Shown here: positions 17,738 to 25,745 of the stretch, piece after piece
Position numbering within the stretch: the stretch's first letter is position 1
How the letters are laid out: every line of letters starts with the position of its first letter
From: Streptomyces sp. HNM0574
Lineage (GTDB): Bacteria; Actinomycetota; Actinomycetes; Streptomycetales; Streptomycetaceae
Direction: 5' to 3'
Length of the DNA stretch: 64,000 nt
Assembly (NCBI RefSeq): GCF_012726235.1
Contig: NZ_JAASAH010000012.1
Span: forward strand, 124,001-188,000
Made by a program: the position numbers and the translations under genes
The notes under the pieces: generated by a model
Seen by the model: only the letters and a program-made list of their open reading frames with translations
The model's database searches: none
Told to the model about the DNA's origin: nothing

Positions 17738-18880
17738 GTGAGCGAGAACAGCCAGAGCCCCGGTAACGGCCCGAGCCCCGACGGCCCGGGCGGCCCGAGG
17801 CTGCGCGGCGCGCTCGACGGCATGCCCGTGTACAAGCCCGGCAAGCGCGCGCCCGCCGGCGAGGAGGGCGCGGCCCAGGCGCCCGTGGCCTACAAGCTGT
17901 CCTCGAACGAGAACCCCTACCCGCCGCTCCCCGGCGTCCTGGAGACGGTGACGAGCGCCGCCGGCGCCTTCAACCGGTACCCGGACATGGCCTGTTCGGG
18001 CCTGCTGGCCGAGCTGTCCGCGCGGTTCGGGGTGCCCGAGGAGCACCTGGCGACGGGCACCGGCTCGGTCGGCGTCGCGCAGCAGCTGCTCCAGGCGACG
18101 GCGGAGCCGGGCGACGAGGTGATCTACGCCTGGCGCTCCTTCGAGGCGTACCCGATCATCACCCAGATCTCCGGCGCCACCTCCGTACGCGTCCCGCTCA
18201 CCGAGGGCGAGGAGCACGACCTGGACGCGATGGCCGAGGCGATCACCGAGCGCACCCGCCTGATCTTCGTCTGCAACCCCAACAACCCGACGGGCGTGGC
18301 CATCCCGCGCGCCGACCTGGAGCGCTTCCTGGACCGGGTGCCGTGCGACGTCCTGGTCGTGCTGGACGAGGCGTACCGCGAGTTCGTCCGGGACGAGAAC
18401 GTCGCCGACGGCATCGACCTGTACCGGGACCGCCCCAACGTCTGCGTGCTGCGCACCTTCTCCAAGGCGTACGGGCTGGCGGGGCTGCGCGTCGGCTTCG
18501 CGGTCGCGCACGAGCCGGTGGCGGCCGCGCTGCGGAAGACGGCGGTGCCCTTCGGCGTGAGCCAGCTCGCGCAGGAGGCGGCGATCGCCTCGATGCGGAG
18601 CGAGGGCGAACTGCTGGAGCGCGTCGAGGCGTTGGTCGGCGAGCGCACCCGGGTCTCCCGTGAGCTCGCCGAGCAGGGCTGGACGGTGCCCCGGTCGGAG
18701 GCGAACTTCGTCTGGCTCCGGCTGGGCGAGCGCACCGACGAGTTCGCGGCGGCCTGCGAGGCGGCCGGCACCGTGGTGCGGCCGTTCCCGGGCGAGGGCG
18801 TCCGCGTCACCGTCGGCGAGTCCGAGGCCAACGACATCTTCCTGCAGACCGCGGCGGCCTTCCGCAAGACGCTGGACTAG
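17738..18880 (+). CDS. hisC: HisC-family aminotransferase (histidinol-phosphate or aromatic amino acid)
   Basis: Encodes 380 residues of the class-I PLP aminotransferase fold, HisC subfamily: YKLSSNENPYPPLPGVL, TGTGSVGVAQQL, FVCNPNNPTGV, VLDEAYREF and the cofactor lysine in RTFSKAYGLAGLRVGFA. HisC converts imidazole acetol phosphate to histidinol phosphate; close paralogues (Pat) act on phenylalanine and tyrosine. No his operon is adjacent, so this copy may be the aromatic type. GTG at 17738 is eight bases after GAGGGAG; a longer frame begins in the leader repeats and is not credible. Confidence 0.85.
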   Translation: MSENSQSPGNGPSPDGPGGPRLRGALDGMPVYKPGKRAPAGEEGAAQAPVAYKLSSNENPYPPLPGVLETVTSAAGAFNRYPDMACSGLLAELSARFGVPEEHLATGTGSVGVAQQLLQATAEPGDEVIYAWRSFEAYPIITQISGATSVRVPLTEGEEHDLDAMAEAITERTRLIFVCNPNNPTGVAIPRADLERFLDRVPCDVLVVLDEAYREFVRDENVADGIDLYRDRPNVCVLRTFSKAYGLAGLRVGFAVAHEPVAAALRKTAVPFGVSQLAQEAAIASMRSEGELLERVEALVGERTRVSRELAEQGWTVPRSEANFVWLRLGERTDEFAAACEAAGTVVRPFPGEGVRVTVGESEANDIFLQTAAAFRKTLD

Positions 18881-18897
18881 TCCAGGACCCCGCCGTC

Positions 18898-18931
18898 ACG
18901 GCCCGCGTCCCGTCCCCGGGACGCGGGCCGT
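18898..18931 (+). terminator. terminator hairpin after hisC
   Basis: A 14-bp perfect stem (18898-18911 with 18918-18931) and six-base loop just past the hisC stop. Confidence 0.85.
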
Positions 18932-19375
18932 CGTGCGTGGGTCCCCCGCCGCCGACAGAATCCGGCGTGCGGCGGATTCCGTCGGCGGCGGTGGCCAAGG
19001 GGCGTCCCGCGGGGGTGCCGTGGCCCCGCGACACGGCTGCGGAATCCGTTTAGCGAATGGTCTGCCGTTACGCAAGAGGTGTGCGGGAAGAAGGCGCCGC
19101 CGCGGCGCCGTCCCGGAGCGCGGGCGGGCCCGTCGGGCGAACTGGTTGGAGGGGCCAAATACCGTTCTGACCTGGGGTTTTACCGAGGCCGCCGAGGGGG
19201 GTCACGGCTTAGTGGGGGGTCGATTCTCTGTCCGAAAAGACGTCGGTCATACTCGCCTTGTGAATGTGAATGCATTCACGAGCGCGCATGCTTTCCGGTG
19301 CGCTCCCCCATCAACCTGCCCAAAAACGGCAAGCTGGCCATCCGTGACGACGGTGCGACCTAAGGAGAGTGCTCA
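18932..19375. other. long untranslated region before cydA
   Basis: About 440 bases with no gene. It contains an AT-richer segment with CATACT at 19248-19253 as a possible -10 element and the Rex-type operator just downstream. No convincing -35 hexamer is visible. Confidence 0.6.
19265..19280. promoter_or_regulatory. Rex-type redox operator upstream of cydA
   Basis: TGTGAATGCATTCACG contains a 14-bp perfect palindrome and matches the Rex consensus TGTGAANNNNTTCACA except for the last base. An overlapping extra half site TTGTGAA starts at 19259. In S. coelicolor Rex represses cydABCD when NADH is low, and the position about 100 bases before cydA fits that. Confidence 0.85.
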
Positions 19376-20896
19376 GTGGAACTCGCGCTGGCGCCGGAGA
19401 CTCTGGCGCGGTGGCAGTTCGGCATCACGACCGTCTACCACTTTCTCTTCGTCCCGCTGACGATCTCGCTCTCCGCGCTCGTCGCCGGACTTCAGACCGC
19501 CTGGGTGCGCACGAGCGACGAGAAGTACCTCAGGGCCACCAAGTTCTGGGGCAAGCTCTTCCTCATCAACATCGCGATGGGGGTGGTCACCGGCATCCTC
19601 CAGGAGTTCCAGTTCGGCATGAACTGGTCCGACTACTCCCGCTTCGTCGGTGACGTCTTCGGCGCCCCGCTCGCCTTCGAGGCGCTGATCGCCTTCTTCT
19701 TCGAGTCGACCTTCATCGGCCTGTGGATCTTCGGCTGGGACAAGCTGCCCCAGAAGATCCACCTGGCCTGCATCTGGATGGTCTCCATCGGCACCATCCT
19801 CTCCGCGTACTTCATCCTCGCGGCGAACTCCTGGATGCAGCACCCCGTCGGCTACCGCATCAACAAGGAGAACGGACGGGCCGAACTCACCGACTTCTGG
19901 CACGTCCTGACCCAGAACACCGCGCTCGCGCAGTTCTTCCACACCATCACCGCCGCGTTCCTCACCGGCGCCGCGTTCATGGTCGGCATCGCCGCGTACC
20001 ACCTGATGCGGCGCAAGCACGTGCGCGTCATGCGGACCTCGCTGCGGCTCGGGCTCGTCACGATGGTCATCGGCGGACTGCTCACCGTCGTCAGCGGCGA
20101 CCGGCTCGCCAAGATCATGTACGAGCAGCAGCCGATGAAGATGGCCTCCGCCGAGGCCCTCTGGGACACCGAGGCGCCCGCGCCGTTCTCGATCTTCGCC
20201 GTCGGCGACGTCGACAAGGGCCACAACAAGGTCGCCCTGGAGGTTCCCGGCGTCCTCTCCTTCCTCGCGCACGACAACTTCTACGAGGCCGTGCCCGGCA
20301 TCAACGACACCAACGCGGCGCTCAAGGAGAAGTACAAGGACACCGTCGGGCTGGACGACTACCGGCCCAACATCCCCGTCGCGTACTGGGCGTTCCGCTG
20401 GATGATGGGCTTCGGCATGGCCTCGTTCGGCATCGGCGTCATCGGCCTCTACCTCACCCGCAACAAACGGTGGATCGCCGAACGGCTGCGCACCGCGCCC
20501 GACGAGGTGCCACGCCTGGCCCTCACCAAGGACCGCGAGCTGAGCCCGTTCCTCACCACCTGGTACTGGCGGATCGCCTTCCTCACCATGGGCTTCCCGC
20601 TGATCGCCAACTCCTGGGGCTGGATCTTCACCGAGATGGGCCGCCAGCCCTGGGTGGTCTACGGCGTCATGCCGACCTCGGCGGCCGTCTCGCCCGGCGT
20701 CTCCCAGGGCGAGGTCATCACGTCGATGGCGGTCTTCACCACGCTGTACGCGATCCTCGCCGTCGTCGAGGTCAAGCTGCTCGCCAAGTACATCAAGGCC
20801 GGGCCGCCCGAACTGACGGACTCCGACCGCAATCCGCCGACGAAGATCGGCGGCCACGACCGTGACCCCGACCGGCCCATGGCCTTCTCGTACTGA
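19376..20896 (+). CDS. cydA: cytochrome bd quinol oxidase subunit I
   Basis: Encodes 506 residues with about nine membrane helices. Heme-ligand His22 lies in WQFGITTVYHFLFVPLTI, and the conserved GRQPW motif, glutamates of FEALIAFFFESTFIGLWIFGW and the short quinol loop are present. With CydB it reduces oxygen using quinol without pumping protons and gives high-affinity respiration at low oxygen. GTG at 19376 is preceded by AAGGAGAG. First gene of the cydA-cydB-cydCD run; a Rex operator lies in the leader. Confidence 0.97.
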   Translation: MELALAPETLARWQFGITTVYHFLFVPLTISLSALVAGLQTAWVRTSDEKYLRATKFWGKLFLINIAMGVVTGILQEFQFGMNWSDYSRFVGDVFGAPLAFEALIAFFFESTFIGLWIFGWDKLPQKIHLACIWMVSIGTILSAYFILAANSWMQHPVGYRINKENGRAELTDFWHVLTQNTALAQFFHTITAAFLTGAAFMVGIAAYHLMRRKHVRVMRTSLRLGLVTMVIGGLLTVVSGDRLAKIMYEQQPMKMASAEALWDTEAPAPFSIFAVGDVDKGHNKVALEVPGVLSFLAHDNFYEAVPGINDTNAALKEKYKDTVGLDDYRPNIPVAYWAFRWMMGFGMASFGIGVIGLYLTRNKRWIAERLRTAPDEVPRLALTKDRELSPFLTTWYWRIAFLTMGFPLIANSWGWIFTEMGRQPWVVYGVMPTSAAVSPGVSQGEVITSMAVFTTLYAILAVVEVKLLAKYIKAGPPELTDSDRNPPTKIGGHDRDPDRPMAFSY

Positions 20897-20916
20897 GAGC
20901 TGAGGAGCGAGAGCAA

Positions 20917-21921
20917 ATGGAACTCCCCCAGGTCTGGTTCGTCCTCATCGCCATCCTGTGGACCGGGTACTTCTTCCTGGAGGGCTTCGACTTCGGCATC
21001 GGCGTCCTCACCCGGCTGCTGGCCCGCGACCGTCCCGAACGACGGGTGCTGATCAACACGATCGGGCCCGTCTGGGACGGCAACGAGGTGTGGCTGCTCA
21101 GCGCGGCCGGCGCGACCTTCGCGGCCTTCCCCGACTGGTACGCCACCCTCTTCTCCGGCTTCTACCTGCCGATGCTGCTGATCCTGGTCTGCCTCATCGT
21201 GCGCGGCGTCGCCTTCGAGTACCGCGTCAAGCGGGACGAGGACAGCTGGCAGACGCGCTGGGAGTGGGCCATCTTCACCACCTCCACGCTGCTCGCGTTC
21301 CTCTGGGGCGTCGTGTTCGGCAACATCGTGCACGGCGTGCAGATCGACGCGGACAAGGAGTACGCGGGGACGGTCCTCGACCTGCTCAACCCGTACGCGC
21401 TGCTCGGCGGCCTGGTCACGCTGACCCTGTTCACCTTCCACGGCGCGGTGTTCGCCGCGCTGAAGACCGTCGGCGACATCCGCGACCGCGCCCGGAGGTT
21501 CGCCACCCGGCTCGGACTGCTCACCGCCGTCCTCGCCCTGGCCTTCCTGCTGTGGACGCAGGCCGGCAGCGGGGACGCCAAGAGCCTCGTCGCCCTGGTC
21601 GTCGCCGTCGTCTCGCTGGCCGTGGCGCTCGGCTTCAACCTCAAGGGGCGCGAGGGCTGGTCGTTCGCCTTCTCCGGGGTGACCATCGCGGCGTCCGTCG
21701 CGATGCTCTTCCTCGCGCTGTTCCCCGACGTCATGCCCTCCAGCCTGAACCCGGAGTGGAGCCTGACGATCGACAACGCGGCGTCCAGCCCGTACACGCT
21801 GAAGATCATGACGTGGTGCGCGCTCATCGCCACCCCGCTCGTCCTGCTCTACCAGGGCTGGACGTACTGGGTCTTCCGCAAGCGGATCGGCACCCAGCAC
21901 CTGGCCGACTCCGCGCACTGA
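20917..21921 (+). CDS. cydB: cytochrome bd quinol oxidase subunit II
   Basis: Encodes 334 residues with about eight membrane helices. Starts MELPQVWFVLIAILWTGYFF, then EGFDFGIGVL, the family signature, and GPVWDGNEVWLLSAAGATFAAF. Partner of CydA in the bd oxidase complex. A GAGGAGCGAGAG ribosome site lies in the 20-base gap after cydA, so the two are one operon. A strong hairpin follows the gene. Confidence 0.97.
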   Translation: MELPQVWFVLIAILWTGYFFLEGFDFGIGVLTRLLARDRPERRVLINTIGPVWDGNEVWLLSAAGATFAAFPDWYATLFSGFYLPMLLILVCLIVRGVAFEYRVKRDEDSWQTRWEWAIFTTSTLLAFLWGVVFGNIVHGVQIDADKEYAGTVLDLLNPYALLGGLVTLTLFTFHGAVFAALKTVGDIRDRARRFATRLGLLTAVLALAFLLWTQAGSGDAKSLVALVVAVVSLAVALGFNLKGREGWSFAFSGVTIAASVAMLFLALFPDVMPSSLNPEWSLTIDNAASSPYTLKIMTWCALIATPLVLLYQGWTYWVFRKRIGTQHLADSAH

Positions 21922-21945
21922 ACCTGTCCGTCCGCGGAACAGGCA

Positions 21946-21981
21946 GGCGGCGGGCGTCCGCCCTCACGGACGCCCGCCGCC
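21946..21981 (+). terminator. hairpin between cydB and cydCD
   Basis: A 15-bp perfect stem (21946-21960 with 21967-21981) and six-base loop. It may terminate part of the transcription, lowering cydCD expression relative to cydAB. Confidence 0.8.
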
Positions 21982-22023
21982 CCCGAACTCCCCCTCCCCG
22001 CCGCGCACTTCAGCGAGGTAGCC

Positions 22024-25000
22024 ATGAAGCCCGTCGACCCGCGACTGCTCCGTCACGCGCGCAGCACACGCCTCTTCCTCGTCGCGTCCGTGCTGCTCGG
22101 GCTCGCCGGTGCCGGCCTGGTCATCGGGCAGGCCATGCTCATCGCCGAGGTCGTCGTCGGCGCCTTCCAGCAGGGCGACGGCACCGCCGACCTGCGCACC
22201 CCGCTGCTGCTGCTCGTCGCCGTCTCCCTCGGCCGGGCCCTGGTCGGCTGGCTCACCGAGCTGGCGGCCCACCGGTGCAGCGCCTCGGTCAAGTCCCAGC
22301 TGCGCGGCAAGCTCATGGCTCACGCCGTACGCCTCGGCCCCGCCGGAGCCACCGCCACCGGCCCGGACGGCGCCCCGCTTCCGGCCCGCAACACCGGCGA
22401 ACTGGCCACCCTCGTCACCCGCGGCGTCGACGCGCTCGACGACTACTTCTCCCGCTACCTGCCCCAGCTCGGCCTGGCCGTCGTCGTCCCCGTCGCCGTG
22501 CTCGCCCGGATCGTCGGCTCCGACTGGATCTCCGCCGCCGTCATCGCGGGCACCCTGCCGCTGATCCCCGTCTTCATGACCCTGATCGGCTGGGCGACGC
22601 AGGAGAAGATGAACCGCCAGTGGCGGCTGCTCTCCCGGCTCTCCGGCCACTTCCTCGACGTCGTCGCCGGGCTGCCCACGCTGAAGGTCTTCGGCCGCGC
22701 CAAGGCCCAGGCCGAGAACATCCGCGCCATCACCGACGACTACCGGCGCGCGACCCTCCGCACCCTCCGGATCGCGTTCCTCTCCTCCTTCGCGCTGGAA
22801 CTCCTCGCCACCATCTCCGTCGCACTCGTCGCCGTCGGCATCGGCATGCGCCTGGTGCACGGCGAACTCGACCTCTACACCGGCCTGGTCATCCTCGTCC
22901 TCGCCCCCGAGGCGTACTTCCCGCTCCGCCAGGTCGGCGCCCAGTACCACGCGGCCGCCGAGGGCCTGGCCGCCGCCGACGAGGTCTTCACCGTCCTGGA
23001 GACCACCCCGCCGCGGCACGGCACCACCCCCGCGCCCGACCTGCGCGGCACCACGCTCCACCTCGACTCCCTCGTCGTACGCCACCCCGGACGCACCACC
23101 GACTCGCTGCCCGCGACCAGCCTCGACGTCGCGCCCGGCGAGACCGTCGCGCTCGTCGGGCCCTCCGGCGCGGGCAAGTCCACGCTGCTCGCGGCGCTGC
23201 TCGGCTTCGCGCGGCCCGCCTCGGGCGCCGTCCGCGCGGGCGAGCTGGACCTGGCCGACCTCGACCCCGAGAGCTGGCACCGGCAGATCGCCTGGGTGCC
23301 GCAGCACCCGCACCTCTTCGCGGGCACCGTCGCCGACAACGTCCGCCTCGCCGCCCCCGACGCCGACGAGGCGGCGGTACGCGCGGCCCTGCGCGAGGCC
23401 AGCGCCGAGGACCTCGACCCGGCGCTCGTCCTCGGCGACGAGGGCCACGGCCTCTCCGCCGGGCAGCGCCAACGCGTCGCGCTGGCCCGCGCGTTCCTCG
23501 CCGACCGGCCGCTGCTGCTGCTCGACGAGCCGACCGCCGCGCTCGACGGGGCCACCGAGGAGTCCGTCGTCGACGCCGTACGCCGCCTCGCCCGCGGCCG
23601 CACCGTCCTGCTCGTCGTCCACCGCCCGGCCCTCCTCGCCGTCGCCGACCGGGTGGTGCGGGTGGGCGCCGAAGCTGACCCGGACCGGCCCTCCGGTTCC
23701 GCTTCGGGTTCCGCTTCCGTCCCGGCGCTGCCCGGGGCGCGGGACCCGCGGGCCTCCGCCGTCGCGGACGCCCCGCTCGCCGTGCCCGAGGTACCGGCCG
23801 ACGCGGCCGAGGAGTTCGTCAGCTACCTCTCGGACGGGGGCGCGGGCGGCGCCCCGAAGGCGGCGGAGAACAGCACACCCGTACCCGACGCCCCCGCGCC
23901 CCCCGGCCGCCGGGCCAGAGCGCTCGCCCGCGTCCGCCGCACCGCCCGCCCCGTACGCGGCCGCCTCGCGCTCGCGCTGCTGCTCGGCGCGCTCGCGCTC
24001 GGCAGCGCCGTCGGCCTGATGGCCACCTCCGGCTGGCTGATCTCGCGCGCCTCCCAACAGCCGCCCGTGCTCTACCTGATGGTCGCCGTCACCGCGACCC
24101 GCGCCTTCGGCATCGGCCGCGCCGTCTTCCGCTACGCGGAGCGGCTGGTCTCGCACGACGCCGTGCTGCGCCTCCTCGCCGGGCTCCGCGTGCACGTCTT
24201 CCGGCGGCTCGAACGCCTCGCGCCCGCCGGGCTGCGCCGCACCCGCCGCGGCGACCTGCTCTCCCGGCTCGTCGCCGACGTCGACGCGCTCCAGGACCAC
24301 TTCCTGCGCTGGCTGCTGCCCGCCGCCGTCGCCCTCCTCGTCTCGCTCGGCGCCGTCGGCTTCACCACCGCGCTGCTGCCCGCCGCCGGAGCCGCGCTCG
24401 CCGTCGGCCTCGCCTTCGCCGGCATCGCCGTGCCCGCGCTCACCGGGCTCGTCTCGCGCCGCACCGAGCGCCGCCTCGCGCCCGCGCGCGGTGAGCTCAG
24501 CACCCGCACCGTCGACCTGCTCACCGGCACCGGCGAGCTCACCGTCGCCGGGGCGCTGCCGGCGCGGACCCGCGCGTTCCGCGCCGCGGACACCGCGCTG
24601 ACCCGGATCGCGCACCGCTCCGCCGCCGCCACCGCGCTCGGCGCCGGGCTGACCGCGCTGGCCACCGGCCTGACCGTCGCCTTCGCCGCATGGGCCGGAG
24701 TCGCCGCCGTGCACGACGGCAGGCTCGGCGGACTGTCGCTCGCCGTCGTCGTCCTCACACCGCTCGCCGCGTTCGAGGCCGTCGCCGGACTGCCGCTCGC
24801 CGTCCAGCAGCGGCAGCGCTCCCGCCGCTCGGCCGAGCGGCTGTACGACGTGCTCGACGCGCCCGCGCCGGTCGCCGAGCCCGCGCAGCCCGCGGCCTCG
24901 CCCGCCTCCCCGTTCCCGCTCACCGTCAGCGGCCTCACCGTGCGTCACCCGGGGCAGGAGCGGCCCGCGCTGGACGGTGTCGGCCTGGAGCTCACCGCGG

Positions 25001-25683
25001 GCCGCCGCGTCGCCGTCGTCGGAGTCTCCGGCTCCGGCAAGACGACCCTCGCGCAGACCCTGCTCCGCTTCCTCGACCCCGAGCTGGGCGACTACACCCT
25101 CGGCGGCACCCCGGCCGCCGCGCTGACCTCGGACGAGGTGCGCCGCCACGTCGGCCTGTGCGCCCAGGACGCCCACCTGTTCGACAGCACCCTGCGCGAG
25201 AACCTGCGCCTGGCCCGCACCGACGCCACCGACGAGGACCTGTGGTCCGCGCTCGCCGCCGCCCGCCTGGAGCACTGGGTACGCGGCCTCCCGGACGGGC
25301 TGGACACCCACATCGGCGAGACCGGCGGCCGGCTCTCCGGCGGCCAGCGGCAACGCCTCGCGCTGGCCCGCGCGTTGCTCGCCGACTTCCCCGTCCTGGT
25401 CCTCGACGAGCCCGCCGAGCACCTCGACCTCGCCACCGCCGACGCCCTCACCGCCGACCTCCTCACCGTCACCGAGGGCCGCACCACGCTGCTCATCACC
25501 CACCGGCTGCACGGGCTGGAGGCCGTCGACGAGGTGCTGGTGCTGGCCGGGGGCCGCGTCGTCGAGCGCGGCACGTACGCCCAACTCGCGGCCGCCGACG
25601 GCGAGTTCGCGGCCATGCTCGCCCGCGAGCACGCCACCGACGAGCTGCTCGGCGCCGACCGGGAGCCCGCCCTCCGGGGGTAG
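22024..25683 (+). CDS. cydCD: fused CydD-CydC ABC exporter for cytochrome bd assembly
   Basis: Encodes 1219 residues: a membrane domain, an ATPase (GPSGAGKSTLL, LSAGQRQRVALARA, LLLLDEPTAALD), a linker, a second membrane domain starting near residue 650 (LALALLLGALALGSAVGLMA) and a second ATPase (GVSGSGKTTLAQ, LSGGQRQRLALARA). This is a head-to-tail fusion of CydD and CydC, which in E. coli are separate proteins exporting glutathione and cysteine for assembly of cytochrome bd. Actinobacteria lack glutathione, so another thiol is likely. The second Walker B reads VLDEPAEHLD. The inter-half linker contains a Gly-Ser-Ala stretch from a TTCCGC/TTCGGG tract at 23692-23720. Confidence 0.95.
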   Translation: MKPVDPRLLRHARSTRLFLVASVLLGLAGAGLVIGQAMLIAEVVVGAFQQGDGTADLRTPLLLLVAVSLGRALVGWLTELAAHRCSASVKSQLRGKLMAHAVRLGPAGATATGPDGAPLPARNTGELATLVTRGVDALDDYFSRYLPQLGLAVVVPVAVLARIVGSDWISAAVIAGTLPLIPVFMTLIGWATQEKMNRQWRLLSRLSGHFLDVVAGLPTLKVFGRAKAQAENIRAITDDYRRATLRTLRIAFLSSFALELLATISVALVAVGIGMRLVHGELDLYTGLVILVLAPEAYFPLRQVGAQYHAAAEGLAAADEVFTVLETTPPRHGTTPAPDLRGTTLHLDSLVVRHPGRTTDSLPATSLDVAPGETVALVGPSGAGKSTLLAALLGFARPASGAVRAGELDLADLDPESWHRQIAWVPQHPHLFAGTVADNVRLAAPDADEAAVRAALREASAEDLDPALVLGDEGHGLSAGQRQRVALARAFLADRPLLLLDEPTAALDGATEESVVDAVRRLARGRTVLLVVHRPALLAVADRVVRVGAEADPDRPSGSASGSASVPALPGARDPRASAVADAPLAVPEVPADAAEEFVSYLSDGGAGGAPKAAENSTPVPDAPAPPGRRARALARVRRTARPVRGRLALALLLGALALGSAVGLMATSGWLISRASQQPPVLYLMVAVTATRAFGIGRAVFRYAERLVSHDAVLRLLAGLRVHVFRRLERLAPAGLRRTRRGDLLSRLVADVDALQDHFLRWLLPAAVALLVSLGAVGFTTALLPAAGAALAVGLAFAGIAVPALTGLVSRRTERRLAPARGELSTRTVDLLTGTGELTVAGALPARTRAFRAADTALTRIAHRSAAATALGAGLTALATGLTVAFAAWAGVAAVHDGRLGGLSLAVVVLTPLAAFEAVAGLPLAVQQRQRSRRSAERLYDVLDAPAPVAEPAQPAASPASPFPLTVSGLTVRHPGQERPALDGVGLELTAGRRVAVVGVSGSGKTTLAQTLLRFLDPELGDYTLGGTPAAALTSDEVRRHVGLCAQDAHLFDSTLRENLRLARTDATDEDLWSALAAARLEHWVRGLPDGLDTHIGETGGRLSGGQRQRLALARALLADFPVLVLDEPAEHLDLATADALTADLLTVTEGRTTLLITHRLHGLEAVDEVLVLAGGRVVERGTYAQLAAADGEFAAMLAREHATDELLGADREPALRG
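23692..23720. repeat. TTCCGC/TTCGGG hexanucleotide tract
   Basis: Run of the window-wide hexamer family within the linker between the two CydCD halves, read as GSASGSAS. Confidence 0.6.
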
Positions 25684-25711
25684 CCGCGGCCCGCATCCGG
25701 CGGTGCCCGTT

Positions 25712-25739
25712 TTGACCGATAAATCCGGGGGCATACGCT
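25712..25739 (+). promoter_or_regulatory. leaderless promoter of the GAF histidine kinase
   Basis: TTGACC (25712-25717), a 16-base spacer and TACGCT (25734-25739) end six bases before the ATG at 25746, so the transcript should start at the initiation codon. No Shine-Dalgarno sequence is present. Confidence 0.65.
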
Positions 25740-25745
25740 CACAGC

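Noticed and set aside
21964..25734. 1256-residue open frame on the minus strand opposite cydCD
   Set aside because: GC-bias shadow: the plus strand encodes a perfect CydCD; the minus reading has Gly/Asp/Arg-rich composition with no domain.
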